This document shows, piece after piece, positions 1 to 12,602 of a DNA stretch of 64,000 nucleotides. The stretch is taken from assembly GCA_963971225.1 (NCBI GenBank), contig OZ020267.1:31045298-31109297 (forward strand), written 5' to 3'. The notes below the pieces were generated by a model, which saw nothing but the letters and a program-made list of their open reading frames with translations, searched no databases and was not told where the DNA came from. The stretch comes from Melieria omissa (Eukaryota; Arthropoda; Insecta; Diptera; Ulidiidae). How positions within the stretch are numbered: position 1 is the first letter of the stretch; each line of letters opens with the position of its first letter. Both the position numbers and the translations under genes were made by a program.

Positions 1-539
1 TAACCTTCAATCCATGCGAACGAAACAAACAAACAAACAAACAAGTATAAGAAAATCAGCATTTATACTGGAAAATCAAGGCATGGCATACAAGACAAAA
101 TATACTCATCATACATAAGACATCTTGAGGGAGATTTATTCAGAGTGCTTTCCAACCTCCGCCACCCCGTAATGGAAATGTGAAGAAAAAAAGATTTAAT
201 AAAAAAAAAGTTATTAAAGTTGCAAAATATGAAAATTAAATTGAGAATTTGTATTAAATTTTCATTTAATTTTAACCTTCAAGTGGGCGAGGATGTCTAA
301 AAGTTGGCAGTTCAGCTGCTGAAAATGTAAGCTCTGCAATTGAAGGTAATTGAAAGTTGTGCTTAACCCATTTCCTGCTCATATTCAGTGAATGTGTTGA
401 TGTGAATGATGTGTAAGTATGGATTCTTAGCAAATATTCAGTTGACATAAAGAGTAAAAGATATTCCCATTCCATGTAGTCCAATTCTGCCTTCGTTTGT
501 GGTGCTGTCAATGAAATCAGTGAGACATGACATTTTATT
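1..539. other. No gene seen, left edge
   Basis: AT-rich non-coding sequence. The only open frame (minus, 272-556) has no recognisable motif and runs into the low-complexity block that follows. A short (AAAC)n run sits at about 25-42. Confidence 0.6.
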
Positions 540-2440
540 GACATTTTTTTTAACAATTTTTTATAAATTTTTTTTATTCTTTTTTATCAATTTTATGTAT
601 CAATTTTTTTGTCAATTTTTCCACTAATTCTTTTATCAATTTTTTTTATCAATTTTTTTTTATCAATTTGTTTTCATCAATTTTTTTAACAATTTGTTTA
701 TCAATTTGTTTTTACCAATTTTCATCAATTTTTTTTAACCATTTTTTTTCTATCAATTTTTTATGATCAATTTTTTTTTATCAATTTTTTCTTTCAATTT
801 TTTTGAACAATTCTTTTTTATCAATTTGTTTTCATCATTTTTTTTTAATCATTTTTTTCTTTCAATTTTTTATCAATTTTTGTTATCAATTTTTTTAACA
901 ATTTTTTTTGAGCAATTTTTTATGATCAATTTTTTTTATCAATTTTTTCTTTCAATTTTTTTGAACAATTCTTTTTTATCAATTTGTTTTCATCATTTTT
1001 TTCTTTCAATTTTTGTTATCAATTTTTGTTATCAATTTTTTTAACAAATTTTTTCAATCAATTTTTTATGATCAATTTTTTTATATCAATTTTTTTCTTT
1101 CAATTTTTTTGAACAATTCTTTTTTATCAATTTGTTTTCATCATTTTTTTCTTTCAATTTTTGTTATCAATTTTTGTTATCAATTTTTTAACAATTTTTT
1201 TTAATCATTTTTTTATGATCAATTTTTTTTTATCAATTTTTTCTTTCAATTTTTTTGAACAATTCTTTTTTATCAATTTATTTTCATCATTTTTTTCTTT
1301 CAATTTTTTATCAATTTTTGTTATCAATTTTTGTTATCAATTTTTTTTAACAATTATTTTTATCAATTTTTTTTGATAAATTTTTTTTATCAATTTGTTT
1401 TTATCAATTTTTTCTTTCAATTTGTTTATCAATTTTTTTTTTTAATCAATTTTTTTGATCCATTTTTTTGTATTAATATTTTTTATCTATTTGTTTGTAT
1501 CAATTTTTTAATCAATTTTTTTTCTATCAATTTTTTATGATAAATTTTTTTCTAATCAATTGTTTCTTTAAATTTTTTTGAACAATTCTTTTTTATCAAT
1601 TTGTTTTCATTTCTTTTTAACAATTTTTTTATCAATTTGTTTTTAATCAATTTTTTCTTTCAATTTTTTTTATCAATTTTTGTTATCAATGTTTTTTAAC
1701 AATTTTTTTAATCAATTTTTTTTGTATCAATATTTTTAGCTATTTTTTCATCAATTTTTTTCATCAATTTTTTTATCAATTTGTTTTTAGTAAATTTGTT
1801 TATCAATTTTTTTTTTATTTTTTTAATCAAATTTTTTTTATCCATTTTTTTATTAATATTTTTCATCTATTTTTTTGTATCAACTTTTTAATCAATTTTT
1901 TGTTAACAAGTTTTTAATTTTTTCTTTTCATCAATTTTTTTATCAATTTGTTTTTAATAAATTTATTCTTTATTTTTTTTTTATTCATATTTTTTATCTA
2001 TTTTTTTGTATCAACTTTTTATAAACAAGTTTTGTTAATCAATTTTTTATCAATTTGTTTTCATAAATTTGTTTAACAATTTTTTTTATCAATTTGTTTT
2101 TGATAAATTTTTTTCTTTCAATTTTTTTTATCAATTTTTGTTATCAATTTTTTTATCAATTTGTATTTAATCAATTTTTTCTTTCAAAATTTTTTATCAA
2201 TTTTTGTTATCAATTGTTTTTAACAATTTTTTTTATCAATTTTTTTTCGTATTAATATTTTTTATCTATTTTCTTTTGTATCAACTTTTTTCATCAATTT
2301 TTTTTTTAATTTTTTTTAATCAATTTTTTATCTATTTTTTTATCAATTTTTTTATAAATTTTCTTTTATAAATTTTTTCTTATCCAGTTTTTCTTTTATC
2401 AATTTTCTTTTATAAATTTTTTCATCAATTTGTACCCAAC
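540..2440. repeat. A/T-only degenerate minisatellite
   Basis: About 1.9 kb built from a degenerate 9-14 base unit close to ATCAATTTTTTT, with variants carrying TTTTTGTTATC, GAACAATTC or TTTCTTTCAATTT. Longer blocks recur inside it: a run with ATGATCAATTTTTT, then CTTTCAATTTTTTTGAACAATTC, then TTTGTTTTCATCATTTTT appears at about 765-850, 925-1000, 1068-1150 and 1215-1300, so higher-order duplication has occurred. The phenylalanine-rich open frames across it are products of the T-runs and are not genes. Confidence 0.9.
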
Positions 2441-2575
2441 ATTTGCAACATAAACTTTTAACACCAGCTTTCTTCACAATCTTTAACCCACAAGGCCTGG
2501 ATTTTCATTGAAACAATAACCTCACTTTTAGAATGTTAGTAAAAAAGTCAGCCACAGGCTCTTGTTTGATGTCTG

Positions 2576-2581
2576 TTTATT
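2576..2581 (-). terminator. Candidate poly(A) signal of SMC1
   Basis: TTTATT on the plus strand reads AATAAA on the minus strand, about 145 bases downstream of the SMC1 stop codon. Inferred from position only. Confidence 0.45.
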
Positions 2582-2725
2582 TTCTATTATTAGTTTCTCC
2601 ATTATAAATTATAGAAATGTCAGAGTTCAGTAATACATCATTTAACTTAAGGTGCGATACAAATGAAAGTCTAGTAATTATTAGCAAAGAACAAATTGAA
2701 TTGAAAAAGTAAATATGGAAAGCGG

Positions 2726-5700
2726 CTATTTGTCCTCAAACACAGTCAAGTCAAATAGGTACACATTGGATATGAGACAATCGCCCTCCTGCAAACGAAA
2801 TCATAAAAACGTTAAAATAAAGCACACAATGAAAACTTCATTCATTTAAACCCACCGCCGGCGTAATGCCCACCAAGGCATCGGCATGTCCATAGAATTC
2901 TTCCTTCAACGAAATGACAATCGTTTGCAAATTGGTCGTGTGATCGCGTATATAGGAGGCCACTTTGCCAATGTTGGTGTTGTCCAGCGCAGCATCGATT
3001 TCATCCAGCACAAAGAACGGCGCTGGTTGGTAGCTGCAAACATGAAAATACAGTTTACTGTTCTTACTCTATACTTTTGTATAAAAAAGACACCATACCT
3101 GTGTATGGAGAAGAGCAACGCGAGCGCGGCAATTGTCTTTTCGCCGCCACTCAAATTACTCATCGGCTGGAAACGTTTGCCGGGCGCCACGCAATTGTAA
3201 TTTATGCCGTCCAGATAGGGTTCCTCGGGATTGTCGGGTCCCAGGTAGGCTTGTGCGGCTTCGTTGCGCGCCAGCTTCTTGTAAATGGCGTCAATGGCAT
3301 CGGAAATATGATTGCAGCACTGGATAAACTTCTCAGCGCGCTCGTTCTTCACCTTCTCGAAGGCGGCCTTTGCCTTTTTCGCCTTTCGACGCGCATTCTC
3401 GAATTCCTCATTGGTGGACTGCACCTTCTCGGTGACGCGCGACAACTTCTGCATGGCCTTCATGTTGGGCGTCTGTATGCGCTCCAGTATGTCCAGCTTC
3501 GCTTGCAGCTCTTTTTGCAGCTGCTCGTTGGTCTTCTTAAAGGCAGAGTCGTCTTTGAGTTTGCAAAGTTCGCGCGGCAAACTGCGATAGTCCACTTCGA
3601 TTCTATGAAGAACAAATAAGATTATCATACACACTATTGGATTGGACGATTGGAATCAAATGCGTACTGATTTTCGCGTTCAAGTATTAACGATGTCGAC
3701 GTTGAATTGGTGACAGTATCCGAATCGCCCTGGCGCACGGCATCGTCGAGTGAGCCCTTCAGCAGCGGCACCGCAATGCAATCCATCTGCAGAGGAAATC
3801 AAACGAATATTAAATAAAGCGTATATATAAAGCAACTAGAGCGCAGACCTTAGCTTGCAGCAGAATGTTGTGGCGTTCGTTCTTCTTCGTTTCGATCTTG
3901 GCCTCAACGGCCGACACCTGACTACCCAGGTTGTGAATTTCCTTGGCCAAGTTGGCCACATCGCGACGCGCCTTGGAAATGTCCTCCTCCATGTCGTCGA
4001 CTGCCTGTTTCTTGGCCTGTTTCCCCTGCTTGAATTTTTCCATTTTTTCCTTATCCTCGTCGATTTCTTTCAGGTAGCGCACCTCAGCGGCACGCAGCCC
4101 CTCCAGGGCGTCCTCCTCATCCTGCACGCTGCGTTCCCAGCGCTGCAAATTTTCTGCAAAAATTTAATAAGTCAGACACAGTTCCAAGAAATTTTAGAAA
4201 TTAAAAACACACTAAAAATTGTAATAAATAAAAATAAAATGAATAAAAAACATGATGCATTTTTATTCGAAATTAATACTTTTAGTATCCTTCTGCTTCT
4301 CAAAGTCCAGCTGTGTGTTGATGGCGTCGATTTGCTGCTCGAATTCCGCTCGCTTGCGTGCGCGCTCCTGCTGCATGACCAGCTCGCGCTCCTCATACTG
4401 TCGTATGTTCTTCACGCCCAAACGCTTACAGAACGAGGCGAACACGCGATCTTCCACATTGTTCATGTTCTCCTTGATCTCCTGTATGTGCTGATCGCGT
4501 TTCAGCATGCGGCGTTCAATCTCAGCAATTTTGGGCTAATAAACAAATTAAACTTTATAACTAATCGAAAGTTTTTTTAAAGCGGCGCTACACTCACGCC
4601 AAATTCATCCAACTGGCTTTGCACCAGCTTCAGTTGATTGTCAAATTGTTGTATGGATTTCTTTGATGACTCCAAATCCACCATGCTGTACTTGAGACGA
4701 TTCTCCAGACCCTGCAGCGACATTAGAAATTCGAAAAAAACTTTGACTTAAGTTTGATTCACACTCACCTTTATCTGCGACTCGACGGTGGCCAATTCAC
4801 TTTGCTTGCGTGATTTCTTCACCAGCTCCTTTAATTCCTCATTTAGACGCTCCTTCTGCATCTTCAGCTGAGCCATGTGTTTCTCGTCCCAACGTTTGGC
4901 CTTGCGCGCCAAATCGTGACTGCCACCCGAGATGATGCCAGACTTTTGGTAGAATGTACCATCCAACGCCAGAGCATCGAAGCGCGAGCGATCGATTTCG
5001 TAGGCCACCTTCATGGCGTCCTCCGGTGTCTCGCAGACCAGCGCATTGTTGGTGGCGAAAAGCACCGCACGTTCGATTTCAGGTGGTTCAAACTTGAGAA
5101 CGTCGAAGACCAGCTTAACGTTGCGCGGTTCGGAGATGTTGCTGTTGGTGTTTGTAAGAGCAACAAACATTGATGGAGCAATGCAAAGAAACCTGGTTTT
5201 TTAACTTACCGTAGACGCTCTTTGAGTGGCTTGACCTGCAGATAGTCCAGCGGCAGAAAAGTCTCCACCTCCAGCATTTGCTCCTTCAGGATCTGTCATA
5301 CAAATTTAACGTTAATTAATGCTGAAACTTGATACTGAATAAAGGATTTGAATGAATTTGGATGAATTTTGGAAATGATTTTGTACATTTAAATATTACA
5401 ACGCGGTCTTAGCTGTTGATTATTTGCTTTTTATTTATTAATTATTCCTCATCCCCATCTAAAATCAACTAACTCTGTAAATTCAAGTACCTGAATGCAG
5501 TGTCTGGCAGTCTTCTCCGTGTCCACAATGATGGCCTCCATGTACTTGCCCAGCACTTTGGTCACCGCAACGTTGTAGCGCTTGTGGGTCGGCTGACACA
5601 TGTTAATCATGCGATCATACTGCAAGCAAATACCGGAGTCAATTCACATGTCTTCTGCAAATCTCGCTCTGCAATGGCACCTACTCACCACACCAGGCAC

Positions 5701-7545
5701 CTGCTTCTTGAACAGTTCCACCACTTCCTGTTTCTTCTTGCGGCGCGAGTCCTCATGCTTGTCGCTTTTGGCATCGCCCAACTGATCGCGCACATTCTCC
5801 AACTCACGCTGCTTCTCTGCAATCTTCTCCTTCGAGCAGCCCACATCACGCCGCAGCTCATCCTTAATGCGATTCTGCTCCTCGAGAGCCGCCTGTGACG
5901 ATTTGATATGATCCATGAGCTTGTCGCGCCGCTTCACCGCCTCCTCGCGCTGCAACGTCAGCTTCTTGAAGGCCTCCTCCACCGAAGCCTTGCGATTGCC
6001 TTCGCCGTCCAGCATATCCTGCTCGGACTTCTGCTCGCGATTTACCGAATCCAATTGCGAACGATACTGTGTGGCCGTGGCTTCCGCCTCCTGCTTCAGC
6101 CGATCGTACTCCTGCACCAGGCCCTCCTCCATGTGCACGCTCTTGCCTCGCCGCTGCGACTCGTTTTCGATCTCGTCCTCGAAACGCTTCTTCATGGCTT
6201 CCACATCGGCCAGCTGCTTGTCCAGCTTGCGTATGTCTTGCTGGTGCGCGTTGTCCGCCTCACGGGCCGTCTCCAGTGTCTTTTGCAGCGAGGTCAGTTT
6301 CTTTTGACAATGCGTCACCTTCTCCTTGGCCTTTATGTACAGCGGCCGCTTCTTATTCATTTGCGTCTCAAACTCGCGTATCTCCTGATCGATTTTGGCC
6401 AGATCTCGCGAAATTTTGCCCGCCTCTTTCTTCTTGTCGCGCAACACCTCATCGGCGGCTTCTTTACGCACCTCGACGGCTTTGATTTCCCGCTGCTTGG
6501 CTTCCAGATCCTCATTCAGTTTGTGTATGTCCTTTTCTACGTGGAATAGTCGAAACAGCTGATACTCGACCAGCTTCTCGTTCTGCAATAAAAATTTACG
6601 GTAAATGTGCCGAGCCCCTTATTGCATTGGCTTACATATTCATTCTTTAAGCGCGCATAGCGTTCGGCTTCCATTTTCTCGTGCTTTGCTTCCTTACGCT
6701 CGGCAGCAATACCCTTTTTCTTTTGGTATGTGAACTGGGTCTCCTCCTCGGCAATGTTCATCTCCTGTCTCAAGCGATTGTAGTCATCCTTCAACAGCCC
6801 AGAACTAAAACAAAAGTTACAGTCAGCAATTTTCACACAATTTCGACGGCAGTTCATGACGCTGTACCCGCTGATCTCTTCAAACAACGCTGTCCGCTCT
6901 TTCGGAGTTTTCATTGCTATGTTCTCCACAGCACCCTGGAAGACCAGAAAGTTCTTGGCCTTCACATTAATGCCCATCTTTTCCAGCCGGCTTAAATATG
7001 TGTTGCTGGAGACATTCTGCAAGCAAACAACAAAAACACAACCACTCAGTATTCATAGGTACATGCGCTTTTAGTCTGCACGCACCTCTCCATTAATGCG
7101 ATACTCCGAGGAGCCGCCAATGACAGCGCGCTGAAAGTCCATCTGCCGCTCGCCGTTGATGATGAACTTAGCGATAACGTAACAACTACGTGACACCGGC
7201 TTACCAATGGACGAACCATGTATGAGGTCATTCAATCGTTTCACACGCAAACTGGAAGTCTTCTCGCCCATCACAAAGCTGATAGCATCCATGAAATTTG
7301 ATTTGCCTAGAAAAAGCGCGCAAAATCTCTCAACACCGCTACTGGAACGCAAGGCAAGCGCGCTTACCCGAACCATTCGGACCAATGACGGCGGTGAACT
7401 GCTTGAGCGGCCCCACCACTACGTGACCCCGATACGACTTGAAATTGTCCATCTCGATGTACTGCAAGAATGCACTGTCCTCCTCGCTTGCAGCTGGCGG
7501 TGGCGCCGCAGCGGGCGCACTCTCTCCACTTTCTTCCTCAGTCAT
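2726..7545 (-). CDS. SMC1: Structural maintenance of chromosomes protein 1 (cohesin ATPase subunit)
   Basis: SMC1 pairs with SMC3 and the kleisin Rad21 in the cohesin ring that holds sister chromatids together. I read 15 coding exons (minus strand, 5' to 3'): 7545-7368, 7306-7086, 7016-6868, 6804-6636, 6582-5689, 5619-5491, 5292-5210, 5141-4769, 4711-4598, 4535-4280, 4153-3849, 3786-3668, 3602-3099, 3033-2856, 2788-2726. All phases close, giving 1,244 residues, a normal SMC1 length. Walker A GPNGSGKSN (about residues 53-61) is split by intron 1. Two long coiled coils flank a glycine-rich hinge (about 520-680) with [17 protein letters not shown]. The ABC signature LSGGEK is near 1146 and Walker [13 protein letters not shown] near 1171. 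The protein ends FDLTVFEDK. The start is the ATG at 7545, before an acidic/Ala-Pro-rich leader. Antisense open frames across the coiled coil are shadows. Confidence 0.97.
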
Positions 7546-7840
7546 AGCAGCAGAACTTTGCACGCGGCTCCCGAATTTTGCTCTTATTTACCGGGTTTTC
7601 TTGGCAAATATTACGAATTGTTTTGGATTTTTCCAAAACAATTACAATTTTCTATTTCCGATGGGTGAAAAACGACGCGCTAATTTTTTTCTTTCACCCG
7701 TTTGACAGCTGCCAGTGCGCTGTACTCAGTCAAAGTAACAATAAACCAGGGTTGCAACGATATGAACTTAAATATTTTAGTACTATTTTTTAACTAAGCT
7801 TTTTTCCTACTAAATTTGATTCAATTTCATAAATTTATAT
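7546..7840. other. SMC1 upstream region
   Basis: Non-coding sequence upstream of SMC1, presumably holding its promoter and 5' UTR. No TATA box or other decisive core element was recognised. Confidence 0.4.
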
Positions 7841-7930
7841 TAATCCTTTCCGACATGAAAATAACAGCCCGCTGTATGAATTGTATGGGCTGTAGTCCAA
7901 TATATTGGACATTGTGACTGAAAGGGTTAA
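7840..7930. mobile_element. Small TTAA-flanked palindromic MITE
   Basis: TTAA at 7840-7843 and at 7927-7930 flank an element whose ends are imperfect inverted repeats (TCCTTTCCGAC on the left, CCCTTTCAGTC as the complement of the right). The interior is palindromic, including GTCCAATATATTGGAC and a CAGCCC...GGGCTG pair. TTAA duplication and CCC-type ends are typical of piggyBac-like elements. There is no coding capacity. Confidence 0.55.
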
Positions 7931-8108
7931 GGCAACTAACTCCTTCCATTCTATTGCACATCTATACAAAATATTTAAAATTTAAATGCTATCTAAATGC
8001 AGCTTAGATTCAACCACTTTGCACCTCTATTTTAACAAATATTTCAAGTAACTGAGTGTCGCTCAAAAAACAAATAATCTACTCACGCCGTTTTCTAATT
8101 TCATTCAC

Positions 8109-8114
8109 TTTATT
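8109..8114 (-). terminator. Candidate poly(A) signal of the RPA34-like gene
   Basis: Plus-strand TTTATT (minus AATAAA) lies about 90 bases past the stop codon at 8203. Positional inference only. Confidence 0.4.
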
Positions 8115-8202
8115 ATATTACTTTTCCAACTTTTAAAAAAGCAAAATTACTTAAATTTAAAGTGTAATAAAAAAATATTTTTGAAGCAGAATGTCGATCA
8201 AT

Positions 8203-9039
8203 CTAAATTTTTTGTAGCCACTGTAAGTCCTTAGAAACTTCCTCATGTTCGCCACTCGCCTTCTTTGATTTCTTTGACTTTTTATTGGACGCATTTGGCT
8301 CCGGCTGCAGCAGGACCGAGTCTTCAGCACTCAATACTGTCTCACTGTGATTTCGCTTTTTCTTCTTCTTCTTCGCTATCGTTTCGCACACAAACTCTAC
8401 TTCGCTGTCAATTTGTATAACTGTTTTCGCTGCCGATTTTCGCTTCGCCTTCGTTGGACTGAGGCGCTTCGAAATGTCCTTCACTTTTACCTTCGATGCG
8501 AGGACTTCATGCAACACCTGGGCCGACATCTCATCGGCCTGTTTGAGTCGCGCTGTAACGCCACTGTCCAACCGCAGACGCTCATCGAACTGATGGCCAT
8601 GCAACGGGTGACGTACTTTGATGACTTCCGGCATCGGGACACGGCCCATTGGTGGACACAGAGTTTCTGCTGTATCAGCAGTCACCATTTCGGTTGGTTT
8701 CAGGCGGCTTCGCAGTAAAATACTACCGCGCACAGGCAACAAACGCAAGGCGTAGCGGCCCTTTCGATTGCAGTAGCCGAAAGCATGATTCTCAACTTCT
8801 GGGAATTCCAATGCCACTGCCTCCGTATCGGAAAAATTAGATCGCCCCGGCAGCTTCAGCTTCTGTCCTTCCAATGCGGTCACATCAGTGCCTTTGGGAC
8901 ACTGCATTAGCCACACCTCATCCTCGAGCTCGTCGATCTGCTGAAACTCTCCAATCGTTGTAGCCTCTGAACTCCCTTTGAGTTCTGTAAAATCTGTGTT
9001 TTCCTCGAAGAAACGCTGCTTGCAGCTTATCAGCTCCAT
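8203..9039 (-). CDS. RNA polymerase I subunit RPA34/POLR1G-like protein
   Basis: A single-exon reading frame of 278 residues. The segment DEVWLMQCPKGTDVTALEG (about residues 40-58), followed by a short stretch ending KLPG, resembles the conserved start of the RPA34/CD3EAP domain, in which a 'xLWLIxxP' strand and a hydrophobic 'P-L-x-G' turn form half of the TFIIF-like RPA49/RPA34 dimer. The C-terminal third is lysine-rich (KKKKKKRNHSE, NKKSKKSKKASG), as in other POLR1G proteins, which fits nucleolar location. If correct, the protein is a Pol I stability/elongation subunit that partners RPA49. The ATG at 9039 is the first in the frame. The assignment rests on a short motif and on overall composition; a different lysine-rich nucleolar protein remains possible. 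Confidence 0.6.
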   Translation of the reverse strand: MELISCKQRFFEENTDFTELKGSSEATTIGEFQQIDELEDEVWLMQCPKGTDVTALEGQKLKLPGRSNFSDTEAVALEFPEVENHAFGYCNRKGRYALRLLPVRGSILLRSRLKPTEMVTADTAETLCPPMGRVPMPEVIKVRHPLHGHQFDERLRLDSGVTARLKQADEMSAQVLHEVLASKVKVKDISKRLSPTKAKRKSAAKTVIQIDSEVEFVCETIAKKKKKKRNHSETVLSAEDSVLLQPEPNASNKKSKKSKKASGEHEEVSKDLQWLQKI

Positions 9040-10116
9040 GGCAGCTAAAGTTGCTGAATTTATTTAGTACTATTAAATTTTAACTCTTAATTAATTTAAA
9101 CTCTTCTCCTAGAAGGTAAACCTCTATAAAACAATTGCACTGCACGTGTAGCAGCGAATTCACAATAACGTTGCTAGTTCTCTAGTTCACAATATAGTCA
9201 AATTGTATGACACTATTTCATAGGCTGAGGAAAACGGCAAAAATTACAACAATAATCTAAAGATCCCATAAGTTTTAAATGCTTTGCAAATTAAAATATT
9301 TTCCATCATATACCTAATTAATCAAAATTTATTGACTTGTGTTGGAGTGAATATTTCTATAACATACTCCTAAGCTTGTGAATAGTCGGAATACAAAAAC
9401 AATTTGACAATTTCTCGGCTCAAAAGCGAGCGTCAAAAAATTGTGTACGTGTTGCCAATACGCAATTGACGAAGAAGAAGCGAGTGCAAAGGCAACAGCA
9501 GGAATTTTCAATTCGTTTTTGATTTTTTGAAAATTTTTGCATTATAATTTCTATTTTGTTAAACGTGTACGCAGCCAGCAAAGGGAAAAAGCGGCGTAAA
9601 GCCACATTCAATATTTACAACAGTTTTTTGTAAGTAAAAAAAAGCTGCTGCCGCTGTGCTGCGGCCATTGAGAACTGTCGACTTCGTTTTGGTCGGAGAT
9701 TTTGCTTGCGATTGTTGCTGTTTTGCAACTGCATCAAGTGAAATTTCGTAATGCAAAACAAATAAAATAAAATTTTCGCAAAATGCAAAAGCAATGACGT
9801 GATCCGATGGCAAATGTGCAATCACTGGCACAAAATTCTTTGCTTCGGGTTTGCTCATGTGGAAAAGTAAAAAAAAAACTTAAACTGACCATACACAACA
9901 GTGTGTGCCAGTTTGCAGCACGAAACCACATATTAATGTACCATACGTGTTTTGCTTATTTTCAGTTTGATATAACAACAACAACACGCCAGTTGCCAAT
10001 TAAGCGTCAGCAAAGCCCCCAAAAATAAGGAAACTACGATAATTCAGACATAATTTCGCAAAAACCTTCCGAAAATCGAATTTGTTTACGTAACTAAAGG
10101 CTTCCAAACAGAAAAC
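9040..10116. other. Divergent upstream region between the RPA34-like and TraB genes
   Basis: About 1.1 kb between two genes transcribed away from each other. It must contain both 5' UTRs and promoters. I see no coding frame with a recognisable motif and no TATA box in a convincing position. CAA-type short repeats occur near 9970. Confidence 0.45.
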
Positions 10117-12602
10117 ATGAACCTATCATCGACTTCTTCCAACCTGGATACGTCCGCAGCATCCATGTCGCCAAACAATTCGGCTAGAAGCCAATCCAGC
10201 CGAACCAGCTCACTGAGCTCACCACGATTGAACGAAACGTTTGGCCGCCGGAACAGTCTGTACGACAGCGCACTGGAGAACCTGACCATGTACAATTCGT
10301 TTGACGGTAGGTGCGGTTTAAAGGAAATGCGCAACGACTGAATGACTTATTTTAGCGCTGTTTGAAAGAAAAGAAAAAATAACTTGACTATCGCGTGGAG
10401 AAAACCTATTTAGATGAACCCATATTATTTCTCTTAATTAAATATTAAATGCTTCCATAGAGTATTACGCCAAGCGCTAAGTTTTATATGAAAATTTCAG
10501 TTGTGCCCTGTTCTTGTCGTGTTTTAAAGACCTCAGAGGCAAAAAATATGATGCAGAACCTTGGTCAACAGTCGCAAACGCACAGTTTTGTTGTTAGTTT
10601 ATAGAAATAAGTCTATTTGTAATGCGTAGTTTTCAAGTAATCTTTCCCTTATCAAGTCTCTGACATTCAACACATAGAGCTTCGCTCATTTAATTCATCG
10701 CAGAAATAAAAAAAAAGCATATTTTGCAGAGAGTGCCAACAACAATTTACGCCTACACCTGAACACTTCCACCGACTACGACATGCTGCTCAGCAGCGGC
10801 AGTAGCGAGACCAATCACAGCATCCTGTCGCAGGCCTCTTCCTTCCTAAGCAAGCACAGTGCGCCGCCCGAATACAACACAAACCAGAATGCCAGCATGA
10901 TGCTGATACAGTCGGAGAGCACCGAAACAAACAACTCGCAGGAGGAAGTCGACCCCAAATCCCAACTAGCGAATAAGACAATATTTAAGACGGATAATCC
11001 AAATTTGTCAATTATAGAAATTAGTGATAACTCAATTAAGGAGCAGGATCTGGCCAACTCCGTGCTGCTAATCGAAACTCCATCGGACGATGAACACGAA
11101 GCAGCATCAGCGGCGACAAAAAGCTCCAATTCATGGGTCGCACCGTCGTCGCCACGCAAGCCGACCGCCACGCTGGCCGAAATTGCCGCAGAGAAGCGCC
11201 GCAAGAAGGCCGAATCGCTGATACATTCCAGCAAACAGCGGCTGAACATTGCCATTGCCGAGGCTTCAGCCTTGGAGTCAGCCCGCGTTGCCGCTGCCGC
11301 CGCTGCTGCCGCTGCTGCTGCTGCTGCTACTGGTGCAACCGCAGCTGGTGGCGATGCCGATCGGGCCGGTAGTTTGTCGTCAGTAGCAACAGGCGACACG
11401 GATGAGACACGGCCGGATACAAAGCGCGAAATCAAAGTGTACGATTCAATAGAGGAATTCGAGCAGCATCTGCCCGCAACCGTAACTATGTTGGATACGC
11501 CGTTCGGCAGCAAAGTGTACTTGGTGGGCACGGCGCACTTCAGCGAGGAATCACAGGACGATGTGTCTTATGTGAGCAATTCGAAAACTTTGTGCTTGTG
11601 TCAAGCTAATTCTCATGAGTTTTCGGGTTATTGCAGGTCATTCGCAATGTCCGTCCAGATGTGGTCATGGTGGAGTTGTGTCCATCGCGCATACACATCC
11701 TGAAACTTGATGAGAAAACACTGCTGGAGGAGGCCAAAAATTTCAATTTAGCCAAGGTGTGATTTTGACACTTATTTCGTAGTAATGACCATTTTGGCCA
11801 AGTTCCGTCTGGTCCGGACCACTTGCAAAATGCAATAATTTGAAAGCTAATGTTTGTTTCTCAATTCGTGCACAGATACGCAGCATTATACAGGCACACG
11901 GCTACATCAATGGCATTTTCTTCATACTGCTTCTACAGATGAGCGCACAGATCGCCAAGGATCTGGGCATGGCGCCGGGCGGCGAGTTCCGCCGCGCCTT
12001 CGAGGAGATACACAAGTTGCCCGGCTGTATGCTGCATCTGGGTGATCGGCCCATACGTGTCACGCTGCACCGAGCCTTGCGCGCGCTCTCGCTGTGGCAG
12101 ACCATCAAGCTGGTGTGGCGTCTTACCTCCACCGACACTATCAGCATTGAAGAGGTGGAGGAGTGCAAGCAGCGCGATCTGCTCGAGAAGCTGATGCAGG
12201 AGATGGCCGGCGAATTTCCCGCCTTCTCCGATGTGTTCGTGAAGGAGCGGGATTTGTTTTTGTGTCACTCGTTGCAGTTGGCAGCGCTGCCACAGGCGCC
12301 CACCGACGGCTCAGGCGTGCCACGTCCCGTGCGCGTTGTAGGCGTTGTCGGTAAGAGATCTAGAAATTCTTCGTTGTGATTTATTTTGAATACTTGTTAT
12401 CACTGCAGGCATTGGGCACGCAAACGGCATTGCCGATATGTGGGGTCGTGTCGATCCCCAGAAGATACCGGCCATCATGGAAATCCCACCGGCCAGCACC
12501 AGTACGCGCGTGTTCAAGTACACGGTCAAGTACGGTCTAATTGGTTTGACACTTTTCGGAGCGTTTAAGCTCCTGCGACCGCGTTTTACGCGTGTCTTTT
12601 GA
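10117..12602 (+). CDS. TraB domain-containing protein
   Basis: Five exons join in phase: 10117-10306, 10730-11571, 11637-11756, 11876-12350, 12409-12602, giving 606 residues. The first 300 or so are Ser/Asn-rich and low complexity, with a long alanine tract near residues 250-265. The TraB/PrgY-like domain begins near residue 315 with the conserved YLVGTAHFSEES. It continues with VVMVELCPSR (Glu near 357), a helical middle (IRSIIQAHGYINGIFF, FRRAFEEIHKLPGC, DRPIRVTLHRAL) and VGIGHANGI near 543. These glycine-His/Glu motifs are the family signature. A hydrophobic segment near the C-terminus (YGLIGLTLFGAFKLL) is a likely membrane anchor; human TRABD-type proteins are linked to the mitochondrial outer membrane. 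The domain is certain. The biochemical activity is not established from sequence. Confidence 0.92.

Noticed and set aside
763..1540. Phenylalanine-rich open frames
   Set aside because: They are the translation of T-runs in the minisatellite, with no independent coding signal.
5908..6549. 213-residue plus-strand frame over SMC1
   Set aside because: Antisense shadow of the SMC1 coiled coil; Leu/Leu-rich composition follows from Gln/Lys/Glu codons on the other strand.
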